Source of the DNA: Anaerolineae bacterium
GTDB lineage: Bacteria; Chloroflexota; Anaerolineae; JAAYZQ01
Reading direction: 5' to 3'
NCBI GenBank assembly: GCA_016929795.1
Contig: JAFGIA010000460.1
Coordinates: 1 to 14,702 of the forward strand
Length of the DNA stretch: 14,702 nt
Shown here: positions 12,801 through 14,702 of the stretch, piece by piece
How positions within the stretch are numbered: the stretch's first letter is position 1
How the letters are laid out: every line of letters starts with the position of its first letter
The notes under the pieces: generated by a model
Told to the model about the DNA's origin: nothing
What the model saw: only the letters and a program-made list of their open reading frames with translations
Database searches by the model: none
Made by a program: the position numbers and the translations under genes

Positions 12801-14702
12801 GTTTTGTAACTGGATCGACTTGAATTGTACACCGTCGCGCGTTAGCCCGAGATCGTCGACGTTGATTGTGGTGGTGCCGCCGGATAGGCTGTCGGGAAGT
12901 GATAGTGTGCCGTCGAGAAGCAAGCCCTCGTTGTTGAATTGTGCATTGGTCACCAGGAGGTCCATGTCGCCGATCTGAGTCGTGAAACTCTCGACTGAGC
13001 CTCCAAAATTGCCCTGGCTGTCGATCGTGAACTCGACCAATATCAGGGATGCCGGCGACGGTTTTTGGAGCTCGATCTCGGCATTGCTCAGGGTGAACGA
13101 GCCGTTGATATTGATGTTAATGTCCGGCTCGCCGTTCGGCCCGGTCCCAGTGATGCGGAAGCCGAGGATGTCTCCCAGCTCCCGCACAGCACCGGATCCC
13201 ATGTTTACGAGCGCATCGTACACATTGATGGTATAGTCACCGCTGTAGATGGGCAGCCTCTGGCCATTGCCCAGGTCAAAGCTCACCTCGCCATTGCCGC
13301 TGATGCTTTCCTGCCCACTGTTCACGTTCGCGGTCACGCTGCCCTCTATCCACACGTGCGAGCCGATGCGGATGTTGCTGGAACCTGTCCAGATCCCTGG
13401 CTCGTACTCGTCGAGGTTATCGGCGCAGACCTTGATCCCCTCGGGATACTGGCAATTTTCCGTGCCCAGCCCGATGTGCACGTTCGTCAGGTTGTCACCA
13501 GGCAGCACGGCGATGCCGGCGCGATAGCCGGTGCCGACACCGCTCTTTTGCGCGGACAGGGTGTGCGTGCCGGCGGGCACGGAGAGCTGGTAGCTGCCAT
13601 CGGCGTCGCTGTATGCGCTGCCGCCTCCACCCTGCACCAGGGCGCCCACTACGGTCAGGTCGACACCTGCCGTGTAGCTGCCGTCCTGGTCCTGGTCTTG
13701 ATAGACGATGCCGCTCACCGTACCGCTGCCGCCGGTGCTGATGGTGACATAGCTTGGCGCGCTCGCCACTTCCAGCCCATCCTGCTCGATCCAGACCACG
13801 AGTTTGAACTCGTAGGTGTCTGCTTCTTCGAGAAGAAAGGTGGGGTTGGGGGCAGTGGGGTCCGAGATCTGCGCTCCCCGGCCGCTCGTTTGCGTCCACC
13901 TGTAGTGGAGGGTACGGCCCAGGGGATCGAATCCACTGCCGGAGAGCTGCACTTCGGTGCCGATAGAAAGGCCGAATTGATTCACCCCTGCACTTGCTGT
14001 AGGGATGTGGCCCAGGTTGATCTGGACCGTGGCGCTATCACTTGACTGTCCGTCCGAGACGGTTAACCGGTAGTGATATATGCCAGGGCGATCGAGCGTA
14101 ACGCGGGTATCGGCGTGCCAGTTGTAGTAGGGGACGACCTTTTCCGGGCCGCCGACCCATTCCCAGGAGTAGCTGGTTGGCGACCCTGTGCTGGCCGAGC
14201 CGATGAGCTGCACGGTGGCGCGATCTGGTGGATCGGCAGGGTTGGCGGTCGCAATTGCTTGAAGCTCTTCCTGGGCAACCCAGTCGATCTGATATGTTTC
14301 AAACACGTCACTTGCGTTTGAATCGTGGATATAGCAGCCCTCTCCTGGCCGAAATCGGGCTATAATGTAATAATCAGCTGCTCTCTCATTCGATTCGGAG
14401 AAATGGAGGTCGATGCTTTGCGTCGAACTAGCTAACGCAGCCTGACACTCTCGAGCTCGGAGGATCATGGAGTTGCTATCCCTGATCTCAACCTGTAACG
14501 CGCCCGACGCGTATGTTTCCACTTCAACGTCCACGTGAATCTGGACCTGCTCGTCAACTGTGGCTGTGATGGGCGGCGTTGGGCTGATAGATAATGACAC
14601 AATCTCATTGGATGGGAAGCTCCAGTCGACGTGGTAGGGGATCTCTTCAAGATCATCCTCGGGCAGCGATTGGATGATTGGGCAAGTTCCTCCCGGCTGG
14701 AG
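378..14702 (-). CDS. Giant modular extracellular/cell-surface protein, 5'-partial (4,774 residues visible)
   Basis: One uninterrupted frame runs from the right window edge to a TGA at 378-380. An in-frame GTG at 14600 could be taken as a start, but the frame continues upstream as ...DWSFPSNEI, so it is internal and the N-terminus lies outside the window. The protein is a chain of extracellular modules: PKD, Fn3, Ig-like, LRR, InlB-B-like, PQQ-type, 'PHIAY'-type and VCBS propellers, and PA14. I see no catalytic motif, no transmembrane helix and no LPXTG sorting signal. The C-terminus ends in two 'GWNLVSWP/GWNLVGYP' repeats and ...TECTWTVSY. Such domain mixes are known in secreted adhesins, matrix proteins and polysaccharide-binding proteins; a role in adhesion or surface scaffolding is inferred. 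Export is expected, but the signal peptide is not visible. The gene is followed on the same strand by a separately promoted secreted-protein gene. Several multi-domain blocks are internal duplications. The frame and secreted nature are very secure; the function is not. Confidence 0.95.
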   Translation of the reverse strand, partial: LQPGGTCPIIQSLPEDDLEEIPYHVDWSFPSNEIVSLSISPTPPITATVDEQVQIHVDVEVETYASGALQVEIRDSNSMILRARECQAALASSTQSIDLHFSESNERAADYYIIARFRPGEGCYIHDSNASDVFETYQIDWVAQEELQAIATANPADPPDRATVQLIGSASTGSPTSYSWEWVGGPEKVVPYYNWHADTRVTLDRPGIYHYRLTVSDGQSSDSATVQINLGHIPTASAGVNQFGLSIGTEVQLSGSGFDPLGRTLHYRWTQTSGRGAQISDPTAPNPTFLLEEADTYEFKLVVWIEQDGLEVASAPSYVTISTGGSGTVSGIVYQDQDQDGSYTAGVDLTVVGALVQGGGGSAYSDADGSYQLSVPAGTHTLSAQKSGVGTGYRAGIAVLPGDNLTNVHIGLGTENCQYPEGIKVCADNLDEYEPGIWTGSSNIRIGSHVWIEGSVTANVNSGQESISGNGEVSFDLGNGQRLPIYSGDYTINVYDALVNMGSGAVRELGDILGFRITGTGPNGEPDINININGSFTLSNAEIELQKPSPASLILVEFTIDSQGNFGGSVESFTTQIGDMDLLVTNAQFNNEGLLLDGTLSLPDSLSGGTTTINVDDLGLTRDGVQFKSIQLQNYTLSVGGMTASIENAILTTDGIQASGDLTIPADITPNPVEFDDIIITHNGIEGGTVHLERLADVTVGPATLNMYDATLEMFNDGTGTKAVVSIARADMVLHEDMGGGHATVEDLVISNEGITFREGFVALPTIKVSHFTLQDTWVRIEQLAGENGYSFQGKGTLIIQQLAPGSSNTNITAGVLVYITDTGLEFKEAELGISGPRIPLGSTGAFLTGLYGKVDFMGAGTQFDITVDLEAGPRVGDLVAISGQVGTTINLSGWMSLQGNMKLFSYEITQVELSVNKPGVSDRGVRGTLHIDVFAILIGDATVYVYMDDGDRPAIEGSADVLVQLPLEKVPAWMRPFFGDVETIELARATATLGKFDGVYGISTNTRYGDLFDVTVFADTEGKIEIGIDWDNPFWVASPHVVNAERHLALPAGNADRFAPGIQNDASLVTLEPNTESAAFYLDATGESHLTFSLLTPTEEPINAGNVDQFPDVTLARRGEEWTYLVAIPAAGDWYMVVDGILGGEVYQTEAFVKNSAPAVTITGIPGAGTLGEGAVLQSGYEISWAASDPEEAATLSLFYDIDNSGFDGVLIEMGLPLTQTSYVWAPDELASGSYYIYAKVEDNANAPTYDYFDIPIQIVNTTPPTTPAGLSVQAGVTTTVLTWTHNVEVDLAGYRVRYTSEPGPLTHALTTTLNSIVIPRAERWKPLTMTVAAFDTSGNESAEAVPVVLPAQRVDDVTPPEPPASITPTLAGMAVQISWQAAVAENDLGGYRVYYDTRHDAPYLGTAALEGPSPIDLGDVTDLTLHGLPPGRALFATVTALDVDRNESLPSNEVRIRVTDGVDSDGDGLPDDFELAHWDSVDEIDGTDDSDHDGLPEMTECLSFTLPLDPDTDGDGTEDGAEVASGTDPLCPGDRPDLRITTRSIPTTTEGASYFAQLEAISGTLPYTWTVVHGRLPAGVAMDIIGLVAGTPLESGRFAFWVEVRDAAGDRDRQRLTLDVYERPGDRPPDSVLVAGPTVGVTGTLYVFTASVAPLNVTLPITYEWRATDQVPVTHPATSLADVMSFTWNVTGDYSVWVTATNALGMVTSSHTISVGARTLCDDVTEIPYGECSALVALYHATGGDGWTDNTGWLSTTTPCTWKGVTCSDNHVAQIDLRRNGLAGTLPPEMADLDALQTLSLVQNQIGGTIPPELGTLSHLTVLYLADNEFVGPIPPALGNLESLTSLHLEMNQLTGTIPLELGNLANLQYLALNENRLSGALPAELGNLANLSQLLIDDNALTGDIPPSFTNLTNLVTSISQTDFGYNGLTASDPALVAFLNVKDPDWANTQTIPPTNVEATSVSETSIDLAWTPITYTADAGFYEVSYATAAGGPYTVHGTTVDKTAAGHVLDGLAPGTTYYLVARTHTPAHGDQQNDLWSEYTHEISATTSIEPITGLVAINNSPTQLGGTTTLTASVTAGSNVSYTWALGDETTAVGAVASYIYPTAGSYTAIVTANNDVSLITATTVVMIQAPCHALTVTHTGQGADPVAAPASSAGCLTGQYVTGEQIGLSGAAPDPGWRIGGWTGTDDDPSIAPTNTVTMPAGDHTALVNYVPVPWSTPIWPMYQYDVRRTNRAPFTGPSSPELKWMSPNPVGSNSTPAIGADGTLYVGSNDYHLYAVNPDGSVQWTYTTPNVIWSSPTVYTDGTIYVGHNGYSDGSLLALNPNGSLKWSYPAREVRSSPAIGSDGTIYVGASDARLYAINPDGTLKWAYQTGFNESYASPAVGADGTIYTTGAKEGSLHAVNPDGTNKWTYPIGGDTVSSPTVDGNGTIYVGGADNNLYAVNPDGTLKWSTAVGDVHSMTTSAAIGPDGTIYIVSGDGILHALDPATGASLWTYATNGGNIFTTPTVDANGIIYLAGGDGTVHALHPDGSVRWKLEDTGLRSSLVLDGNGYLYGQGSNGLGAIGETGSITGVTAENDSPTQLGNPTTLTATVTAVRDWQHDVVDGDGHEYWSPVLALDPAGLPHIAYQDLTTGHTVQYASFDGTQWLTETIDARTVNGYTLNLAIGADGKPQAAWRYSGSDRSVIYGYRDGTGWHYETVHADCWPKSISLALDSADRPHLSYWTDVGSNIMHAWDDGTAWQFEVVKTTAHYGVATAIEIDSADQPHIAYAYDGDDTLNYAWYDGTWHFQTIGSFSAGDAAGTIALALDATDRPHILYYDQIAGQLEYMVYDGSAWQREVVGPAGALGSLGVDRDDRSHISYVYDDGTGPSTFYAYRESGSWHSESPAEGNGARLALDANDQPSIAYVKTTGELVYAISAWPSSNPDISWSFGDGEMGSGSVVTHTYPTVGIYTAVVTASNPISVVTATTTVTITDIPITELGAINDSPTQLGDTTALTASITSGSNVSYSWALGDGATANGALVTRVYPVPGSYTAIVTASNNVSLITATTVVTIQAPCYALTTTHTGQGTDPTAVPVASAGCATGQYMAGEQIALSDAVADRGWSIGGWTGTADDNSISPTNTVTMPAADHAVMVNYVEEISSSWHLELAYDAGYEILQTSLALDGDGRPHIAFRDEAGQDLEYTTYDGTGWQIETVHSSDNTGGTPSLAIDPGGRPHVSWVYHEPSHSVMYGKDDGTAWQIDTVSGGSWPKWTSLALDSAGAPHISYFTDLDSGTTANALMHAWNDGAWHLERIDGPSLDGMFTSLALDSQGHPHIAYSHVSGKALKYAWYDGTWHIETVYSDGQIFGEVALALDASNLPHIAHIDRSRNTIEYFWNDESSWLSETVSSAVGGYGAISLRLDSLNQPHVTYPDLDGTDAQVQYAYRDAGTWHVETVVLGRGPSLALDAANIPHISYYDSVPGQLVYASRTLASLYPVGFAPPANSHTVPLTSVVSITYNRSVDAASVTTTTLAVHAMQTGLLTETYTVQGGTIQLTPANPFRPGEWIQASATTSARSMGGHIPASPTAWQFQAAVAGGSGVFVDSGHDLVSPVSPESYALELGDLDGDGDLDAVIGSCSAGEVWVNNGTGVFTNTSQSLSHLAFDLALGDLDGDGDLDVFLARVASQPNQVWLNDGHGVLTNSGQNLGSRSSRAIALGDVDGDGDLDAFVGNTDSSPNEVWLNDGTGEFIDSGQALGASSTRGVALGDLDGDGDLDAYEGNDGGQPDRVWRNDGTGYFVDTGQLLGTSSTLDVALGDFDDDGDLDVLTGNSGPCKTWLNDGHGNMSASQSLNTDGPSVDVGDVDADGDLDLFLGRLSADRIWLNDGAAAFTDSSQLLGADDSEAAAFGDLDGDGDLDILVGIGGWDGGPNKVWFNKPADLQIEAIVPRANSHTATLTTSISITYSHPINATTVHTRTFGVHGMSTGLLTRTYSVEGSVVRLSPALPFKPGELVHVSATTATVSVDGRRLALPTVWQFRTEVDRGSTVFVDSGQQLESLSNPSSYAVALGDLNGDTYLDAFVGSNGAAEVWLNDGMGIFTNTFQSFPHLCFAIALGDLDGDGDLDAFLGRISEQPNQVWLNTGNGTFIDTGQRLGTMSTRALALGDLDGDGDLDAYVGSYDELPDQIWLNNGRGEFSDTGQRLGATSSRYAALGDLDGDGDLDAFVANTGAPDCVWLNDGHGHFATTGQALGDDWSLTVALGDVDSDTDLDAIVGTSSSAKIWLNDGTGIFSLGDAVYCGTYVAVGDLDGDGDLDAFGVSQFANRVCLNDGLGDFTDTGQRLGNVRSECVALGDLDADGDLDAFVGNAAPNRVWHNCNGLCVASVTGPVEGLPDFGYSFTVSAAPVDSAQPVTYTWHATSQSPVTHVSGMTDTVTFAWDAPGVEVITVTASHAGNIVTATHTITISPPPTHGLIYEYYEGDWSVLPDFDALPPTLQGAIPNFSLSPRLQDDDFAFRFTGCISIATTGVYTFYTSSDDGSRLYIDDTMVVDNDGLHSLRERAGSIHLTAGCQPIAVTYFEAGGSQELVVQYEGAGLAKQPVPDAILFPTVPPDEVTFDVALARGWNLVSWPLIPSADTLTGTLASLGATCDAARTYNAGAAGDPWKDWPGELVQVDETMAVWLHVTEPATLTISGSHPTSTTIPLHAGWNLVGYPSHVAMPVTQALTSIEGCYDVVQTFDPTRPDFPWQRYNVSLPSYVNDLKWMIPGLGYWIHATTECTWTVSY
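900..1324 (-). other. Domain: PA14
   Basis: GLIYEYYEGDWSVLPDFDAL, then DFAFRFTGCISIATTGVYTF, YTSSDDGSRLYIDDTMVVDN and GSQELVVQYEGAG, matches the PA14 fold. The 'G.YtF...sDDGsrLyiDd..vvdn' core and 'G.hpi.v.Yfe.gG...l.v.y' end are both present. PA14 domains typically bind carbohydrates. Confidence 0.9.
1325..1589 (-). other. Domain: PKD-like, C-terminal copy
   Basis: QPVTYTWHATSQSPVTH is followed by VTFAWDAPGVEVITVTASHA and IVTATHTITISPPP. It resembles the PKD at 9545-9829 more than the ones next to the propellers. Confidence 0.8.
1590..2904 (-). repeat. SbsA-type Ig + seven-bladed VCBS/FG-GAP propeller, copy 2
   Basis: This is the tandem paralogue of copy 1. Its Ig part (about 2600-2904) has RANSHTATLTTSISITYSHP and FGVHGMSTGLLTRTYSVEG. 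Its propeller has seven Asp loops, of which GDLNGDTYLD and GDVDSDTDLD are the most diverged. At DNA level the loop-coding segment recurs as variants of 'gcatccaggtcgccatc' through both copies. Confidence 0.9.
2905..4244 (-). repeat. SbsA-type Ig + seven-bladed VCBS/FG-GAP propeller, copy 1
   Basis: The Ig part (about 3935-4244) has PPANSHTVPLTSVVSITYNR and TLAVHAMQTGLLTETYTVQG. The propeller carries seven GD(L/V/F)D.DGDLD calcium loops, each followed by 'vwlNdG.G.f.dsgq.lg'. VCBS/FG-GAP blades form integrin-alpha-like, calcium-binding propellers. The seven loops are complete, including GDFDDDGDLDVLTG and GDVDADGDLDLFLG. Confidence 0.9.
4245..5245 (-). other. Domain: seven-bladed 'PHIAY' beta-propeller, second copy
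   Basis: Seven blades are visible, for example TSLALDSQGHPHIAYSHVSG and ALALDASNLPHIAHIDRS. The leading SSWHLELAYDAGYE gives the closing strand for the last blade. Blades 2 and 3 match blades 2 and 3 of the inserted propeller: SVMYGKDDGTAW vs SVIYGYRDGTGW, and MHAWNDG vs MHAWDDG. This shows whole-domain duplication. Confidence 0.78.
5235..5735 (-). repeat. PKD + InlB-B-like module, copy B
   Basis: It runs from NDSPTQLGDTTALTASITSG through SLITATTVVTIQAPC to TNTVTMPAADHAVMVNY. It is the partner of the module at 8035-8530 and leads straight into the second PHIAY propeller. Confidence 0.85.
5736..6979 (-). other. PKD domain split by an inserted propeller
   Basis: The first half (about 6893-6979) reads NDSPTQLGNPTTLTATVTA and the second half (5736 to about 5925) reads ISWSFGDGEMGSGSVVTHTY, then GIYTAVVTASNPISVVTAT. 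Joined, they give one complete PKD like its neighbours. Between them sits about 326 residues of seven-bladed propeller. Confidence 0.8.
5925..6893 (-). other. Domain: seven-bladed 'PHIAY' beta-propeller, inserted copy
   Basis: Seven blades share 'slALD..g.PHIaY.d....l.Ya.yDGt.W..etv'. The N-terminal DWQHDVVDGDGHE supplies the outer strand missing from the last blade (ARLALDANDQPSIAYV). That arrangement gives Velcro-type ring closure with both termini adjacent. This blade type is common in secreted bacterial proteins. The ligand is unknown. Confidence 0.75.
6980..8034 (-). other. Domain: PQQ-like (pyrrolo-quinoline quinone type) beta-propeller
   Basis: Seven clear blades carry the repeat 'SSP.vg.DGTiYvG.....LyAvnPDGt.kW.y', followed by a degenerate eighth (SSLVLDGNGYLYGQGSNGLG). 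Examples are VGADGTIYTTGAKEGSLHAV and VDGNGTIYVGGADNNLYAVN. This is a BamB/PQQ-type propeller. Without a dehydrogenase active site it is taken to be a structural or binding module, not an enzyme. Confidence 0.85.
8035..8530 (-). repeat. PKD + InlB-B-like module, copy A
   Basis: The PKD half runs from NNSPTQLGGTTTLTASVTAG to SLITATTVVMIQAPC. The following domain, with GQYVTGEQIGLSG and GWRIGGWTGT, then TNTVTMPAGDHTALVNY, matches the divergent InlB B-repeat pattern ('g..v.l.a.p..g..f.gW.g......n..t.tm....v.a.f'). Copy B lies at 5235-5735. A hand alignment gives about 74% identity over roughly 155 residues. Confidence 0.85.
8531..8834 (-). other. Domain: fibronectin type III (third copy)
   Basis: PPTNVEATSVSETSIDLAWT is followed by AGFYEVSYATAAGGPYTVHG and LDGLAPGTTYYLVARTHTPA. 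These are the classic Fn3 strands and 'L.pgttYyl.v.a' motif. Confidence 0.88.
8835..9544 (-). other. Domain: plant-type leucine-rich repeats with N-cap
   Basis: The N-cap CDDVTEIPYGECSALVALYH, then GGDGWTDNTGWLS and CTWKGVTC, resembles the plant LRR-receptor N-cap. Six 24-residue repeats with consensus 'L..L.L..N.l.G.iP.elgnL..' follow, plus a degenerate last one. Clear examples are LQTLSLVQNQIGGTIPPELG and LTSLHLEMNQLTGTIPLELG. These usually serve protein or ligand recognition at the cell surface. Confidence 0.92.
9545..9829 (-). other. Domain: PKD-like (variant with 'YEWRATDQVPVTH')
   Basis: LPITYEWRATDQVPVTH is followed by MSFTWNVTGDYSVWVTATNA. A closely similar partner near the C-terminus (1325-1590) carries QPVTYTWHATSQSPVTH. 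Both are spacer-like beta-sandwiches. Confidence 0.7.
9830..10089 (-). other. Domain: putative Ig (He_PIG-type)
   Basis: SGTLPYTWTVVHGRLPAGVA is followed by IIGLVAGTPLESGRFAFWVE. This matches the He_PIG pattern 'g.pYtWs...g.LPaGl.ld...g.i.GtP...G.f.f.v.v.D'. Confidence 0.75.
10090..10324 (-). other. Thrombospondin-3-like Asp-rich calcium-binding segment
   Basis: Three Asp-rich loops are visible: DSDGDGLPDDFE, DDSDHDGLPEMTE and DPDTDGDGTEDGAE. Such DxDxDG repeats bind calcium in thrombospondin type 3 and similar bacterial linkers. They often rigidify a stalk. Confidence 0.8.
10325..10914 (-). other. Domains: two fibronectin type III
   Basis: Copy one has PPTTPAGLSVQAGVTTTVLT, DLAGYRVRYTSEPG and LTMTVAAFDTSGNESA. 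Copy two has PPEPPASITPTLAG, DLGGYRVYYDTRHD and LFATVTALDVDRNESLPS. The conserved 'l.W', 'gYrVyY' and 'v.A.D..gNES' positions mark Fn3 domains. Confidence 0.88.
10915..11509 (-). other. Domains: PPC-like beta-sandwich followed by Ig-like domain
   Basis: SAAFYLDATGESHLTFSLLT and GEEWTYLVAIPAAGDWYMVV resemble the bacterial pre-peptidase C-terminal-like fold, where 'aG.W.l.V.g' is the closing strand. The following PAVTITGIPGAGTLGEGA, then YEISWAASDPEEAATLSLFY, is an Ig-like module common between surface domains. Both assignments are by pattern. Confidence 0.5.
11510..13469 (-). other. Long beta-rich segment of unknown family containing the repeats
   Basis: About 650 residues lie between the SdrD-B-like domain and the PPC-like domain. 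They hold an N-terminal piece with CQYPEGIKVCADNLDEYEPG and a Gly/Asn-rich stretch, then the 12070-12966 repeats, then AGPRVGDLVAISGQVGTTIN and a segment with the amphipathic PLEKVPAWMRPFFGDVETIE. It is mostly alternating hydrophobic/polar strands with few charges. No enzyme motif is visible. It is the least explained part of the protein. Confidence 0.5.
12070..12966 (-). repeat. Unassigned beta-rich repeats, about 60-70 residues each
   Basis: Four to five divergent units recur. Each starts with a short strand ending in 'xxGhxF/hxG' and runs on to strands of the type 'hxVGxhxLxhxxAxhxh'. Unit starts can be placed at LLVTNAQFNNEGLLLDG (near 12963), VDDLGLTRDGVQFKSIQLQN (12858), DDIIITHNGIEGGTVHLERL (12680), EDLVISNEGITFREGFVALP (12470) and GVLVYITDTGLEFKEAELGI (12265). 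The first unit is shorter. The hydrophobic alternation suggests a beta-solenoid or stacked sheet. I recognise no named family. Confidence 0.5.
13470..13734 (-). other. Domain: carboxypeptidase-regulatory / SdrD-B-like
   Basis: The segment reads VSGIVYQDQDQDGSYTAGVD, then ALVQGGGGSAYSDADGSYQL and VPAGTHTLSA. This is the typical sequence of an SdrD B / CarboxypepD_reg-like fold: G-x-V-D-x-D-x-D-G, then a 'DG.Y.l.vpaG.y.l' second half. The Asp-rich loop probably binds calcium. Confidence 0.75.
13735..14275 (-). other. Domains: two PKD/REJ-type beta-sandwiches
   Basis: The first copy carries ATVQLIGSASTGSPTSYSWEW and closes with GIYHYRLTVSDGQSSDSATVQI. The second carries ASAGVNQFGLSIGTEVQLSG, then LHYRWTQTSG and DTYEFKLVVW. 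The 'Y.W..' strand followed by 'G.Y...L.V.D' is the PKD signature. These domains usually act as rigid extracellular spacers. Confidence 0.75.
14276..14702 (-). other. Domain: N-terminal visible segment, Ig-like beta-rich
   Basis: This is the first visible part of the giant protein, including 34 residues upstream of the apparent GTG. It contains alternating hydrophobic strands (TVDEQVQIHVDVEVE, ADYYIIARFRP) and four cysteines. The pattern suits one or two beta-sandwich modules, but no family is recognised. A preceding domain is cut by the window edge. Confidence 0.4.

Noticed and set aside
14361..14366. TATAAT on the plus strand
   Set aside because: It lies inside coding sequence with no -35 at a suitable distance and no plus-strand gene to serve.

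Overview
The window is almost entirely one giant gene on the minus strand (378 to the right edge at 14702). Its reading frame is unbroken for 4,774 residues and is still open at the window edge. The first in-frame start-like codon (a GTG at 14598-14600) is not a credible start, because the frame continues upstream of it with 34 more sense codons. The true N-terminus and any signal peptide lie beyond the window. The product is a modular extracellular or cell-surface protein built almost wholly of beta-sandwich, beta-propeller and LRR domains. No catalytic domain is recognisable.

Domain order, N to C (right to left in window coordinates): an Ig-like stretch; two PKD-type domains; a carboxypeptidase-regulatory/SdrD-B-like domain; about 650 residues of beta-rich sequence with roughly 65-residue repeats that I cannot assign; a PPC-like and an Ig-like domain; two Fn3 domains; a thrombospondin-3-like Asp-rich calcium segment; a putative-Ig (He_PIG) domain; PKD; a plant-type LRR block; Fn3; PKD plus an InlB-B-like domain; a PQQ-type propeller; a PKD domain split by an inserted seven-bladed propeller; PKD plus InlB-B-like again; a second propeller of the same type; two tandem copies of [SbsA-type Ig + seven-bladed VCBS/FG-GAP propeller]; PKD; PA14; and a C-terminal pair of 'GWNLVSWP'-type repeats. 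That makes five beta-propellers in one polypeptide.

Left of the giant gene is a 218-base intergenic region (160-377). On the same strand it holds a strong-looking extended -10 promoter, a perfect 9-bp inverted repeat at the predicted mRNA 5' end, a 12-bp palindrome just upstream of the -35, and a well-placed Shine-Dalgarno. These lead into the start of a second secreted-protein gene (1-159), which has a clear signal peptide and is cut by the left edge. I see no classical terminator with a T-run after the giant gene.

The moderately GC-rich composition and the domain style (Chloroflexota-like PKD wording such as 'NDSPTQLG..TTLTA', 'PHIAY' propellers, 'CDDVTEIPYGECSALVALY' LRR leaders, terminal 'GWNLVSWP') suggest a filamentous member of the Chloroflexota (Anaerolineae/Caldilineae/Ardenticatenia type). 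This is an inference from remembered family style, not a database match. Both genes appear to serve the cell exterior: the giant as a possible adhesin, scaffold or polymer-binding protein, the neighbour as a separately promoted secreted protein.
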